DNA of 64,000 nt from Treponema ruminis (GCA_017161305.1 CP031518.1:2418001-2482000); one strand, 5' to 3'; positions 1 to 8,145 are shown, counted from the first letter of the stretch. Numbers and translations are program-made. The notes: generated by a model not told the origin, from the sequence alone.

Positions 1-233
1 TTGACGGATGGAGCAAGGGAAAATGCGTCAAAACGCTTCATGAGAGTTTCGAAATATTCGTTTTGTGCCGCGGCAATCTCCTCGATTTTCTTTTGCTTGA
101 TTTCCTGTACTATCGGCTGATAAAAATTCACTTCGAGAATATCAAAAAGTCCCGAAAAAGCGACAACCGTAAATGCACAAAATGCAAGAACTGAAATAAG
201 AAGACTGAAAGCGACCTTCTGGCCGGAAGACAT
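1..233 (-). CDS. Membrane-anchored protein, N-terminal fragment (cut by window edge)
   Basis: The reading frame opens with ATG at 231-233 and runs off the left edge without a stop, giving 77 residues. It begins with a short polar stretch (MSSGQK), then one hydrophobic segment at about residues 7-28, then a charged, coiled-coil-like stretch rich in K, E, I and Q. This is the pattern of a single-pass membrane protein with the rest of the molecule outside the window. I cannot assign a family: spirochaete sensor proteins and SpoIIE-type phosphatases often begin this way, but nothing diagnostic is present. It diverges from hflX, with 120 bases between the two starts. Confidence 0.6.
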   Translation of the reverse strand, partial: MSSGQKVAFSLLISVLAFCAFTVVAFSGLFDILEVNFYQPIVQEIKQKKIEEIAAAQNEYFETLMKRFDAFSLAPSV

Positions 234-317
234 ACTTTTATATATTTTCGGCTAAATTCAATAGAAAATCAACATTAAAGAAAGGAAAACTGAAAGCTAG
301 ATTTTTTCGAGAATCTG

Positions 318-346
318 TGTACATGAGCCGTAATCTGTGATTAAAT
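318..346 (+). promoter_or_regulatory. Possible promoter of hflX, leaderless type
   Basis: A TGTACA-like -35 at 318-323 and a TTAAAT -10 at 341-346 preceded by TGA (extended -10) have a 17-base spacer. The ATG at 354 lies 7 bases after the -10, so transcription would begin at or next to the start codon. The hexamers are only 4/6 matches each, so this is weaker than the other leaderless promoters in the window. Confidence 0.35.
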
Positions 347-353
347 ATTGACC

Positions 354-1727
354 ATGGATTTGATAAATCTCGAAGAAGAAGAGAATAAAAAGATTCGCGC
401 CTTGCTCGTTGGTGCGCCGGACGCAGACATTTCCGAGCTTTGCGGCCTCGTAAAAACACTTGGCTATGAGATTGCGCGCTCGGTCATTTTAAACCGCATG
501 GAGCAGAACCCGGTCTATGGATTTGGCAAGGGTAAGGCCGAGGAAATTGCAGCCCTCTCAAAAGAACTTGAATGTGATTTAATAATTTTTGACTTTGAAA
601 TTTCTCCGCGAAAGCAGCGTAACTGGGAAAAACTGGCAAAGATTCCGGTAATTGACCGACAGGAAGTGATTTTGCGCATTTTTGCACAAAGGGCACAGAC
701 AAAGGAAGCCGTTCTTCAGGTTCAGCTTGCCCAGCTCGAATACGCCCGTCCCCGCCTTGCCCACTCTTACGGCGACATGGCCCGACAGAGGGGCGGAAAC
801 TTCGGTGCAAAGGGTTCAGGCGAAACTCAGCTGGAACTCGACATCCGAAAAATCCGCGAAAAAATCCAGCAGCTTAAAAGGGAACTTGAACAGGTCGTCC
901 GTGACCGAGAAACTCAGCGGAAACGCCGCGAGAAAATCCCCCTTCCCTGCTGCGCGCTTGCAGGCTACACGAACGCAGGAAAATCTTCGCTTTTGAACGC
1001 TCTTACAGGAGCAGACGTTTTTGTTGAGGACAAGCTATTTGCCACCCTGGACCCGACGACCCGCAAATTACAGCTCAAATCTTCCATTAAAACAAGCGAA
1101 GATGAAAAGGGCTTTGCGGCAAACATCCTTCTCACTGACACGGTAGGATTCATCTCAAACCTGCCCCACTCCCTGGTCAATGCCTTCAAATCAACTCTGG
1201 AAGAAGCTCAGAGGGCCAACCTCATTCTTCTGGTCCTTGATTCTAGTGACGAAAAGGCAGAATTCCAGTACAACACGGTCGTTAAAGTCCTTGAGGAAAT
1301 CGGAGCCGAGAACACTCCGCGAATCATCGTGCTGAACAAAATCGACAAGCTGGCTGACAATCCGACTCAACTTGCAAAAATGACAAGCCTCTTCCCGGAC
1401 GCAATAAAAATCAGCGCAAAAACTCACGAGGGCTTTGAGGAACTTTCGGCAAAAATCTGCGACGAGCTTTTGGGCGAGGAACTTTCTTACACAATTCCGA
1501 TGGACAGGCAGAGCCTTCTGAGTGAAGCGCGTAAGACCGGCATCATTCTTGAGGAAAACTGGCTCGACGACGGAATCCACATCAAAATCAAGGGAGGCGA
1601 GCTTAAAAAGAATCCCCGCCTTTCAAATCTTCTTGCTCCCCACGCGGAAAATCCGGAGCAGGTGGCAAAAGTTCAGCCTGAGCCAGAAAAATCCGGCTTC
1701 AAAAAGAAATTCGGTGCGGACTGGTAA
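354..1727 (+). CDS. hflX: GTPase HflX
   Basis: HflX is a ribosome-associated GTPase that splits stalled or hibernating ribosomes. Residues 1-190 form the HflX-specific N-terminal domain, including the GFGKGKAEEI motif and a long charged helix. The GTPase domain follows, with P-loop GYTNAGKSS near residue 205, DTVGF (G3), NKID (G4) and SAK (G5). After it comes a C-terminal region of about 90 residues ending in a Lys-rich tail. An upstream TTG at 348 is in frame, but ATG 354 is preferred because the protein then starts MDLINLEEEE. No Shine-Dalgarno sequence is visible; a -10-like hexamer ends 7 bases upstream. The family assignment is secure. Confidence 0.95.
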   Translation: MDLINLEEEENKKIRALLVGAPDADISELCGLVKTLGYEIARSVILNRMEQNPVYGFGKGKAEEIAALSKELECDLIIFDFEISPRKQRNWEKLAKIPVIDRQEVILRIFAQRAQTKEAVLQVQLAQLEYARPRLAHSYGDMARQRGGNFGAKGSGETQLELDIRKIREKIQQLKRELEQVVRDRETQRKRREKIPLPCCALAGYTNAGKSSLLNALTGADVFVEDKLFATLDPTTRKLQLKSSIKTSEDEKGFAANILLTDTVGFISNLPHSLVNAFKSTLEEAQRANLILLVLDSSDEKAEFQYNTVVKVLEEIGAENTPRIIVLNKIDKLADNPTQLAKMTSLFPDAIKISAKTHEGFEELSAKICDELLGEELSYTIPMDRQSLLSEARKTGIILEENWLDDGIHIKIKGGELKKNPRLSNLLAPHAENPEQVAKVQPEPEKSGFKKKFGADW

Positions 1728-1786
1728 GCCTAAAATCGAAAGCCGAGAACGGAAAACTGTAAAAATCAGGACTTTGGAGGAAAATC

Positions 1787-2254
1787 ATGCGTAATTTGAA
1801 TAAAATTCTTCTTTTACTGGCCAGCGTCATTCTTCTTTTCATTACGGCGGTTACGGCTATTGCCGTCTGCACAAAGAATGCCCATCCCGGAGTCGGCTTA
1901 AGAAAGGAAGATCCATCGCCAAAGTCTATTTCCGCTTCAAAAACGGCTTTCAACAACATCGGGCAAATCCGGGTATTCAGCAAAGAGGACGAAAATGCTG
2001 AAAAGAGCGTAATCGTCCTGATTCCATGGTTCGAGTTCGACGGCACAGACCAGGCCTTTTACGAAGAGCTTGACCGCAAGCATCAGAGCATAAAACTGAT
2101 GTTCGTAAATTTCTTCTCAAATCATACGAAGGCCGAACTTTTGAAACTGGGCGAGGACAGCATAAAAAATGAACTCAAGGCCCAGATAAACGAAAGTCTG
2201 GTTCTGGGTAAAATCAGCGGAATCTACTTCAACGACTATCTTTTTTTGGACTAG
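1787..2254 (+). CDS. FliL-like membrane-anchored protein
   Basis: The product has 155 residues with one N-terminal membrane segment (about residues 7-28). The rest resembles the extracytoplasmic domain of FliL, the flagellar stator-associated protein: a beta-strand segment (SVIVLIPWFEF), a long charged helical stretch, LLKLGEDSIKNELKAQINE, and a closing strand GKISGIYFNDYLF that matches the typical FliL ending. ATG is preceded by GGAGG at a good distance. It lies outside any flagellar operon, between hflX and a sigma-factor unit. The FliL relationship is inferred from sequence pattern only; it could be a distant paralogue with another partner. Confidence 0.6.
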   Translation: MRNLNKILLLLASVILLFITAVTAIAVCTKNAHPGVGLRKEDPSPKSISASKTAFNNIGQIRVFSKEDENAEKSVIVLIPWFEFDGTDQAFYEELDRKHQSIKLMFVNFFSNHTKAELLKLGEDSIKNELKAQINESLVLGKISGIYFNDYLFLD

Positions 2255-2304
2255 ATGCAACTTAACAAAAAAGTCAGTGTCTAATTCAGTAAGGAGTCAT
2301 AAAA

Positions 2305-2661
2305 ATGGAACACATCACATCGCCTGCAGCACAAGTAATAATCTCGCTTATTCCAATCGTGGGCATTTTCATCGGCGGCACGGTTATTTTCTTTGCGCTT
2401 TTGTGGATTCACCACGAGAACAAGCAGAAAATCCAGTCCGGCGAAAAGACACAGAGGAATTTCAATTATAAGGCAGCCACCCTCCTTTCCGGGCTCTTGC
2501 TCACTGGAATCGGTGCCATGCTTTCATTTTTCTTCACTGTTTTTACAGGTCTCTCTCCTTCAATTTTGGGCGGACTGATTCCACTCACTGTCGGAATCTG
2601 TCTTCTTTTGTTCTACAGGCTTTACGACTGGAAGAATGACTCTCGATCAGCTGATAATTAA
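2305..2661 (+). CDS. Small membrane protein (DUF6249-like)
   Basis: The product has 118 residues and three hydrophobic segments: about 10-34, 57-80 and 85-103. The first is followed by a basic cytoplasmic stretch (HHENKQKIQSGEKTQ). The size and the pattern of one helix, a basic loop and a helical pair resemble the DUF6249 family often found beside ECF sigma genes. The ATG has AAGGAG upstream. Its 3' end overlaps the next gene, an ECF sigma factor, by 26 bases, so the three genes from 2305 to 3605 form one operon. It may sense or relay an envelope signal; that is inference. Confidence 0.7.
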   Translation: MEHITSPAAQVIISLIPIVGIFIGGTVIFFALLWIHHENKQKIQSGEKTQRNFNYKAATLLSGLLLTGIGAMLSFFFTVFTGLSPSILGGLIPLTVGICLLLFYRLYDWKNDSRSADN

Positions 2662-3199
2662 AAAACGCGACAATGCGTTGATTAAAGCTACATTATCAGG
2701 TGACTCAAAGGCATTTTCAAAGCTGCTTTCATGCTATAAAAAGCGGGTTCGGGCTTTGGGAATGAGTTTCTTTAAGAACGAGGCGGACACAGAAGATTTT
2801 GAGCAGGAAGTTTTTCTAAAGGCATACACAAATCTTGCTTCCTTCAAAGGCGATTCTTCCTTTCCGACCTGGCTCACGGCGATTGCCTACAACACGGCGG
2901 TAAACGCAAAGAGCAGGAGAAAAGAATACCTTCCGATTTCAGACGAAGAAAACATCGAGGATGCAGGACTTACGCCCGAAAAGAACCAGATTCGGAAAAT
3001 CACCGTGCTGGCAGTTCGCGAGGCGGTCAAAGATTTGCCAGAAAAATTCAAAATCTGCGTGGAACTCTACTTTTTTTATGACAATTCCCATGCTGAAATC
3101 AGCAAAATCACCGGAGAAGGAATCAATACGATAAAGTCACACATTTTCCGTGCAAAAAAAATCCTGCGCGAAAAATTAAGGAGCTACTATGAAGAATGA
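2636..3199 (+). CDS. RNA polymerase sigma factor, ECF subfamily
   Basis: The 187-residue protein has the two ECF sigma domains. Region 2 is near residues 28-95, with the polymerase-binding and -10-recognition segment DTEDFEQEVFLKAYTNLASF and then FPTWLTAIAYNTAVN. Region 4 lies near 130-185, with a helix-turn-helix around HAEISKITGEGINTIKSHI. The start overlaps the preceding gene and has GGAAG upstream. It overlaps the anti-sigma gene that follows by 11 bases, which favours balanced synthesis of the pair. The signal and regulon cannot be read from the sequence. Confidence 0.92.
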   Translation: MTLDQLIIKKRDNALIKATLSGDSKAFSKLLSCYKKRVRALGMSFFKNEADTEDFEQEVFLKAYTNLASFKGDSSFPTWLTAIAYNTAVNAKSRRKEYLPISDEENIEDAGLTPEKNQIRKITVLAVREAVKDLPEKFKICVELYFFYDNSHAEISKITGEGINTIKSHIFRAKKILREKLRSYYEE

Positions 3200-3605
3200 A
3201 GCTTGTGAAAAAAACATGGACAAATTTCTCGCCCTCGACAAATACGAAAGAATTCCGCTCGGAGTGACTCTCCACTTCCTTGCCTGCAAAAAATGCCGCT
3301 CCCAGGCACGCTACCTCACTCTGGCAGAACGCTACGCAAGCGAGCCAATCCGCTCAAGGCCAATCAAGGATATGATTGAAAGCATCCCGATAAAGCCTGT
3401 CTCAATGGCAAAATGGATTATCTCCGGCATACTGATGATTTTGATGATTGTCTTTACCGGAATTTTCCTGAACAAAAGCGAAAGCTCAATTTTCGCAATA
3501 ATCATGAACATAAACTTTGGCCTGATAATCACAGCCTACTGCACAATCTTCGTCGCAACAAACATGGATTTCTTTATGAAGAAATCCTCAAAGTTCTGGA
3601 AGTAA
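3189..3605 (+). CDS. Putative anti-sigma factor with zinc-type HxxxCxxC motif
   Basis: This 138-residue protein follows the ECF sigma gene with an 11-base overlap. The segment LHFLACKKCRSQA near residue 29 matches the HxxxCxxC core of zinc-binding anti-sigma domains. Two hydrophobic segments (about 75-95 and 103-124) place the motif on the cytoplasmic side of a membrane hairpin. The natural reading is a membrane anti-sigma that holds the upstream sigma factor. The zinc site and position support this; overall similarity to named families is not obvious. Confidence 0.72.
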   Translation: MKNEACEKNMDKFLALDKYERIPLGVTLHFLACKKCRSQARYLTLAERYASEPIRSRPIKDMIESIPIKPVSMAKWIISGILMILMIVFTGIFLNKSESSIFAIIMNINFGLIITAYCTIFVATNMDFFMKKSSKFWK

Positions 3606-3625
3606 AACATATATCCGACAAATGC

Positions 3626-3721
3626 AAAAAGGCGTGCGGAATCGGGGTTCTGACACAATCCCGCCTGAGCTTCGCTCACTGCGAGGGTTGGGGCAGGTTC
3701 CCGATGGGAGCACGCCTTTTT
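3626..3721. repeat. Hairpin-rich element R1 closed by a bidirectional terminator stem
   Basis: The outer 12-base stem AAAAAGGCGTGC (3626-3637) pairs with GCACGCCTTTTT (3710-3721) and ends in a T-run, so it can terminate transcription from both sides. Inside, ATCGGG (3641-3646) pairs with CCCGAT (3700-3705), and GAGC/GCTC form a small hairpin at 3667-3677 that includes the TCGCTC motif seen in other elements of this window. It sits between two convergent genes. The terminator role is likely; membership of the repeat superfamily is tentative. Confidence 0.65.
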
Positions 3722-3739
3722 GTATAAGCCAATAAAGTT

Positions 3740-4750
3740 TTAGTTCCAGAGATTTTCTGGATTAACCTGTTTATTATTCTTGAATACCGTGAAATGCAGG
3801 TGAGGGCCTGTACTCATGCCCGTGCTTCCGACTCGGCCGATTCTTGTATCCTGAGTGACGTAATTTCCTTTGTGACAAAGAATTGCGCTCATGTGACCGT
3901 AAAGTGTCTTGTAGCCTGAGTGATGGGCGATGATAACGTAGTTTCCGTAAGTTGAGTTGTAGCCGGTTGCAGTAACCTTTCCAGGAAGGGCTGCGTAAAT
4001 ACTTGTGCCTGTAGGACAAGCCATGTCAACGCCTGAGTGATAAGAACGGGCACCAGTGAAAGGACTTGCACGCCAGCCGAAGCTTGAAGATTTGTACCAG
4101 CGGGCACGGATTGGCTTTCGGAAGAGGTCGCCGTTGATTTCCTGGCGTGTAACCCAGTCGAGCTCAGCATCAGGAACGAAAATAGTAGAGCCGGCAGAAA
4201 TTGCACTGTCGATTTCGATATGATTTACGGCTGAGCATTTTACCGCGTCAACCTTGTATTTCTGGGCGATAGAATCAATCGTCTCGCCGTCTTTTTTTAC
4301 ATTGTAAAGGATTCCCGGCATGGTCGGGATTTTGAGGTAATCGCCAATCTGCAAGAGCCTTGAATTCCGGATATTGTTTACTGAAATAATTGTATCAGAA
4401 GTGATGTCAAACTGTTCTGCAATGCGGCCGATCATGTCGCCTGAACGAACCCGATATGCAAAGTATGAAAGTTTATAAGTATCTTCAAAAGCAGCGTTAA
4501 TTGCGCCTGATTCACCGCCCTGGGCCTCAGCTTCGGCGATTCCGTCCAGGACTTCTTCCGTAACAGGGATAGTCGGGCTTTCAAAACCGCCCTGACCGTT
4601 ATTCTCAGATTTTGAAGTATGATTTGCAAAAACCATAGTTCCGGTCAAAACAAGGGTGCAGACACCAAAGGTGACAAAAAAACACTGGGCCGCGTTTCTG
4701 ACCGACATTTTTTTGATTGTATTCCTGACTCCCCAAAAAACTTTTTTCAT
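3740..4750 (-). CDS. LysM/M23 peptidase family cell-wall protein
   Basis: The 336-residue protein has an N-terminal membrane segment (about 20-43), two LysM-type peptidoglycan-binding modules (about 96-143, beginning YRVRSGD, and about 149-195, beginning YNVKKDGE) and a C-terminal M23 metallopeptidase domain. The M23 metal ligands are visible in YHSGVDMA and HLHF, with LYGHM between them. It probably cleaves or remodels peptidoglycan in the periplasm. Its ATG overlaps the stop of rlmE as ATGA, so the two genes are translationally coupled despite unrelated roles. Confidence 0.9.
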   Translation of the reverse strand: MKKVFWGVRNTIKKMSVRNAAQCFFVTFGVCTLVLTGTMVFANHTSKSENNGQGGFESPTIPVTEEVLDGIAEAEAQGGESGAINAAFEDTYKLSYFAYRVRSGDMIGRIAEQFDITSDTIISVNNIRNSRLLQIGDYLKIPTMPGILYNVKKDGETIDSIAQKYKVDAVKCSAVNHIEIDSAISAGSTIFVPDAELDWVTRQEINGDLFRKPIRARWYKSSSFGWRASPFTGARSYHSGVDMACPTGTSIYAALPGKVTATGYNSTYGNYVIIAHHSGYKTLYGHMSAILCHKGNYVTQDTRIGRVGSTGMSTGPHLHFTVFKNNKQVNPENLWN

Positions 4751-5340
4751 TTTTTACCCAACCCAATCAAGTATGTTTCAAAAGACTCTGAGCGACATGC
4801 CTGAGGCTTGAAGCCCTTTGCACTCGTGAAAACTTCACGCATTTTTTTAAGCAAAGCCTGCTGATCCCCATTCTGGAAAATCTTGACGGCAAAATTACCA
4901 CCAGTTTTGAGCATCGTCTCCGCATACCAGATTGCCATTTTTACAAGACCCTGGGAGCGGGCTGTATCAACGACACGGTTTCCTGTTGTGAGCGGGGCTG
5001 CGTCACAAACCACAAGGTCAAAAGGACCTTCCGCCTTGATCTGGTCAAAAATTTCTTTTTGCTGCAAGTCGCCCTGAATGAAGACAAGATTATCGCCCTT
5101 TACGCTCTTGGAAAGAGGATTCAAATCGCAAGAAACGACCTTACCACTGCCTTCCATTTCACGGAGCAAAAAAGTTGTCCAGCTTCCCGGAGCCGCACCC
5201 AAATCAAGAACCTTGTAATTTTTCTTAATCATGCCGAATTTCTGGTCAATTTCCTGCAGTTTATACACGGATCGGGCCGGATAGCCCTCCGAAAATGCCT
5301 TGCGAGACCAGAAATCAGGTTTTTCATAAGAATTTGCCAT
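4747..5340 (-). CDS. rlmE: 23S rRNA 2'-O-ribose U2552 methyltransferase RlmE
   Basis: RlmE (FtsJ/RrmJ) methylates U2552 in the A-loop of 23S rRNA, using S-adenosylmethionine, late in 50S assembly. The sequence shows SRKAFSEGYPARSVYKL with the catalytic Lys, the SAM site VLDLGAAPGSWT, and DLVVCDAAP with the catalytic Asp. The length of about 197 residues is normal. An ATG at 5361 is in frame, but 5340 (MANSYEKPD) is preferred because GGTGAG lies at a suitable distance and the longer form adds seven non-family residues. It is the first gene of a two-gene unit with the M23 peptidase. Confidence 0.93.
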   Translation of the reverse strand: MANSYEKPDFWSRKAFSEGYPARSVYKLQEIDQKFGMIKKNYKVLDLGAAPGSWTTFLLREMEGSGKVVSCDLNPLSKSVKGDNLVFIQGDLQQKEIFDQIKAEGPFDLVVCDAAPLTTGNRVVDTARSQGLVKMAIWYAETMLKTGGNFAVKIFQNGDQQALLKKMREVFTSAKGFKPQACRSESFETYLIGLGKK

Positions 5341-5437
5341 AATAAAACTCACCGGAACCACAGAGTGAATTCCGCATACTAGATTGTCGGTCTAAATTAA
5401 ATCAGATTTTAGGGAAAAAGTGAAGTATAAAATCAGT

Positions 5438-5516
5438 AGGGGGAAGTCTCCCCCTGGCTACAAACGCTCTGCGTTTTCCGCCACCCCCTCTACGGGGACA
5501 CCCCGTAACGCCCCCA
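5438..5516 (+). repeat. Hairpin repeat R2 (G/C-rich three-hairpin family)
   Basis: This copy has three hairpins in a row: GGGGGA with TCCCCC, AAACGC with GCGTTT, and TACGGGG with CCCCGTA around an ACA loop. The same order and linkers occur at 8017-8096 (reverse strand), 28157-28232 and 57456-57536. It lies in the 251-base divergent gap between rlmE and rny, upstream of the rny promoter. It is the only intergenic copy not in a gene-end junction. Confidence 0.85.
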
Positions 5517-5526
5517 AAAACTATAT

Positions 5527-5555
5527 TTGACAACTACGATTTGATGTAGTATTAT
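5527..5555 (+). promoter_or_regulatory. Sigma-70-type promoter of rny
   Basis: TTGACA at 5527-5532 and TATTAT at 5550-5555 have a 17-base spacer, close to consensus. The predicted start near 5562 gives a 30-base leader containing a GGGGAAG ribosome-binding site before the ATG at 5592. Confidence 0.75.
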
Positions 5556-5591
5556 AGAAGAACTGATTTCATAAACTAGGGGAAGTCTAAA

Positions 5592-7127
5592 ATGGACAAG
5601 AATTTGATTATGTTCATTGGTCTCCCGGTTGCAGGAATCGTTCTTGGATGGATTATTCGATGGTGTTATGCCAGATTTCAACTATCTGCGTCAGAACAAA
5701 AAGCTGAACGCTTAAGACAGGATGCAATAAAGGAAGCAGAAGCACAGAAAAAAGAAATTTTGCTTGAAGCAAAAGATCAAATCATTCGTGAACGAAAACA
5801 GCAGGAACGGGAAGATCGTGAACGACGCGCTGAGGTTCAGCGATACGAAGCGCGTGTAAGTAAAAAAGAAGAGCTGATTGACAAGCGTGCCGAAGAATTT
5901 GACAAAAAAGAGCTCGAATTCGCAGACCGTGCCAATGCTATGAAAAAACGTGAAGAGCAGCTTCGCACCCAGGAAGAGCAGTACCGCAAGGAATTAGAGC
6001 GGATTTCAGGTCTTTCTGCCCAGGAAGCCAAAGATTTAATAATCAAAAATCTAGAAAACGATGCTCGCCACGACGCACAGGCTCTCTTAAACAAAATTGA
6101 GCAGGATGCCCAGCTTTCAGCCGAAAAGAAAGCTCAGGAAATTCTTATTTCCACAATCCAGCGAATCGCAACAGAAACAACAGGAGATTTAACAGTCACC
6201 ACAGTTTCTTTACCGGGCGATGAAATGAAAGGCCGAATCATCGGTCGTGAGGGCCGCAACATCCGTGCCCTTGAAACACTTACTGGTGTCGACATCATTA
6301 TCGACGACACACCAGAGGCTGTTGTAATCAGCTGCTTTGACCCTGTTCGCAAGGAAATTGCCAAACAGTCACTTGAACGCCTTGTTACGGACGGTCGCAT
6401 CCATCCGGCCCGCATCGAGGAAATCGTTCAAAAGGTCACTCGTGAGATTCAGCAGAAGATTTACGAAGAGGGCGAAAAGGTTCTCTTCGACCTGGGAATC
6501 CACAACATGAGTCAGGACGGAGTCCGGGCTTTGGGAAGGCTCTACTTCCGCACAAGCTACGGTCAGAACGTACTCACTCACTCAAAGGAAGTTGCAGAAA
6601 TCGCTTCTTTGCTTGCAGCCGAAATCGGAGCAAACAAGGAGCTTGCTAAACGTGCTGCCCTTCTCCACGATATCGGTAAGGGAGCGGAAAACGATTCAGA
6701 CCAGAACCACGCAGAGGTTGGTGCTGAAATGGCCCGCAAAATGGGCGAAGACGCAAAAGTCATCAATGCGATTGCCGCACACCACAACGATGTTGAGGCA
6801 ACAACAATTGAGGCTGTCATCGTTCAGATTGCAGACGCAATTTCCGCAGCCCGACCGGGTGCACGCCGCGAGACTGTTGACAACTACGTCAAGCGTCTTG
6901 AGAACCTCGAGGAAACAGCCGAGAAGTTCAACGGTGTTGAAAAGGCCTATGCAATTCAGGCAGGCCGCGAGCTTCGAATCCTCGTTAACAACGAAAAGAT
7001 TCCGGACAACGAAGTCAAAGAGCTTGCACAAAAAATTGCAAAGCAGATCGAAACGGATATCCGCTATCCGGGCCGCATAAAGCTGACAATGATTCGCGAA
7101 ACACGAATTATAGAATACGCTCGCTAA
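5592..7127 (+). CDS. rny: Ribonuclease Y
   Basis: RNase Y is a membrane-anchored endoribonuclease that begins mRNA decay. The 511-residue protein has the expected order: an N-terminal membrane helix (about 5-24), a long Glu/Lys/Arg/Gln-rich coiled coil (about 30-150), a KH RNA-binding domain with GREGRNIRALE (about 210-220), and an HD domain with LTHSKEVA and LLHDIGKG (about 325-360). The C-terminal end PGRIKLTMIRETR is typical. It has its own promoter and is followed by a strong terminator, so it appears monocistronic. Confidence 0.97.
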   Translation: MDKNLIMFIGLPVAGIVLGWIIRWCYARFQLSASEQKAERLRQDAIKEAEAQKKEILLEAKDQIIRERKQQEREDRERRAEVQRYEARVSKKEELIDKRAEEFDKKELEFADRANAMKKREEQLRTQEEQYRKELERISGLSAQEAKDLIIKNLENDARHDAQALLNKIEQDAQLSAEKKAQEILISTIQRIATETTGDLTVTTVSLPGDEMKGRIIGREGRNIRALETLTGVDIIIDDTPEAVVISCFDPVRKEIAKQSLERLVTDGRIHPARIEEIVQKVTREIQQKIYEEGEKVLFDLGIHNMSQDGVRALGRLYFRTSYGQNVLTHSKEVAEIASLLAAEIGANKELAKRAALLHDIGKGAENDSDQNHAEVGAEMARKMGEDAKVINAIAAHHNDVEATTIEAVIVQIADAISAARPGARRETVDNYVKRLENLEETAEKFNGVEKAYAIQAGRELRILVNNEKIPDNEVKELAQKIAKQIETDIRYPGRIKLTMIRETRIIEYAR

Positions 7128-7132
7128 ATGAT

Positions 7133-7169
7133 AAAAAAATGCCCCGCATCCATGCGAGGCATTTTTTTT
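7133..7169 (+). terminator. Rho-independent terminator after rny
   Basis: The stem AAAAAATGCC-CCGCAT pairs with ATGCG-AGGCATTTTTT, leaving a small bulge, and ends in a run of eight T. It starts 6 bases after the rny stop. Confidence 0.85.
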
Positions 7170-7170
7170 G

Positions 7171-7273
7171 CGCACAGTAATCGCTCCTTTACGCGGAAAA
7201 ATCACAGATTTTTCCGAGACTCGCTCAAAACTCACCTTGTGAGTTTTGCCGGCTTTCAGCCGTCGCTCCCTAC
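7171..7273. repeat. Hairpin repeat R6: three TCGCTC linkers each next to a hairpin
   Basis: TCGCTC occurs at 7181, 7221 and 7263, spaced 40 and 42 bases. Between and beside the copies are perfect hairpins: 7194-7216 (CGGAAAAATC with GATTTTTCCG), 7226-7248 (CAAAACTCAC with GTGAGTTTTG) and 7250-7262 (CGGCT with AGCCG). On the reverse strand it aligns with 46253-46320: the linkers TAGGGARCGACGGC, GCCGGCAAAA and TTTTGAGYGAGTCTC are shared, while the stems differ. It fills the junction between the convergent genes rny and lptB, and its edge supplies the lptB stop codon TAG. Confidence 0.8.
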
Positions 7274-8145
7274 ATATGAAATGACTCTCCCAGGTAGATT
7301 TCGCGGGCTACAGGGCTGTCGATGATTTCCTGGCGGGTGCCTTGGATTAAGATCTGGCCGGTGCTTACTATGATTGCACGGTCGGTGATTTCAAGGGTGT
7401 CGCGGACGTTGTGGTCTGTGATTAAAACGCCGATTCCACGGTTTGCCAGAAGTTTTATCATGCCCTTGATGTCGGCTACGGCAATCGGGTCGATTCCGGC
7501 GAAGGGCTCGTCCAGCAAAAGGAATTTCGGCTCAATGGCAAGAGAGCGGGCAATTTCCGTTCTTCGGCGCTCGCCGCCTGAAAGGGTGTAAGCCAGCTGC
7601 TTTCGTATGCGGCCGATTGCGAATTCTTCTATTAATTCTTCAAGTTTTTGTTTTTTTTCGGCCCTGGTTAAGTCCGGACGGGTCTCCAGGATTGACCAGA
7701 TGTTTTCTTCGACAGTCAGTTTTTTGAAAACGCTCGGCTCCTGGGGAAGATAAGAAATTCCCAGCTGAGCCCGCTTGTACATTGGAAGCGGTGTGATTCG
7801 CTTGCTGTCCAAAAAGATTTCACCGGAAGTCGGCTTGTAAAAGCCGACAATCATATAGAAACTTGTCGTTTTTCCGGCTCCGTTTGGTCCAAGCAGGCCC
7901 AAAACCTCACCCGTGTGCATCTGAAAATCAACGCCCTGCACGACCTTTTTTTTGCCGAATGATTTATAAAGAGAACTGACCCGAAGCGTATGGAGCGAAG
8001 AAGAATCATCTGCTGATGGGGGTACGGGGGTGTCCCCTGTAGAGGGGGTAGCGGAAAACGCTTCAGCGTTTGGAGCGAGGGGGCGGCTGCCCCCTTCTGT
8101 ATTCTCACTTTCTAATTCGCCATTTTCAATTTCAATATCGCTCAT
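7270..8145 (-). CDS. lptB: LptB-like ABC transporter ATPase with a repeat-encoded N-terminal insert
   Basis: LptB is the cytoplasmic ATPase that powers lipopolysaccharide transport; in treponemes the cargo may be another lipid-linked molecule. Walker A GPNGAGKTT is near residue 87, followed by the Q-loop, signature LSGGERRR, Walker B FLLLDEP and switch His in ITDHNVRDTL. The domain starts only near residue 52. Residues 17-43 are encoded by repeat R3, so the protein carries a low-complexity leader (about 50 residues) that family members lack. No ATG, GTG or TTG start exists after the repeat. The ATG overlaps the upstream stop as ATGA. The ATPase itself looks intact. Confidence 0.93.
   Translation of the reverse strand: MSDIEIENGELESENTEGGSRPLAPNAEAFSATPSTGDTPVPPSADDSSSLHTLRVSSLYKSFGKKKVVQGVDFQMHTGEVLGLLGPNGAGKTTSFYMIVGFYKPTSGEIFLDSKRITPLPMYKRAQLGISYLPQEPSVFKKLTVEENIWSILETRPDLTRAEKKQKLEELIEEFAIGRIRKQLAYTLSGGERRRTEIARSLAIEPKFLLLDEPFAGIDPIAVADIKGMIKLLANRGIGVLITDHNVRDTLEITDRAIIVSTGQILIQGTRQEIIDSPVAREIYLGESFHM
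8017..8096 (-). repeat. Hairpin repeat R3 inside the lptB coding region
   Basis: Read on the lptB strand, this 80-base copy matches R2 (5438-5516) through all three hairpins, including the GGGGGC/GCCCCC stem, the AAACGCT/AGCGTTT stem and the CCCCCTCTAC linker. It is translated in frame as residues 17-43 of lptB. The last stem has one mismatch compared with the other copies, suggesting some decay. Confidence 0.88.

Noticed and set aside
2277-2578. Alternative open frames over the small membrane-protein gene at 2305
   Set aside because: They lack membrane or domain patterns, whereas the frame at 2305 has three clear hydrophobic segments and a ribosome-binding site.
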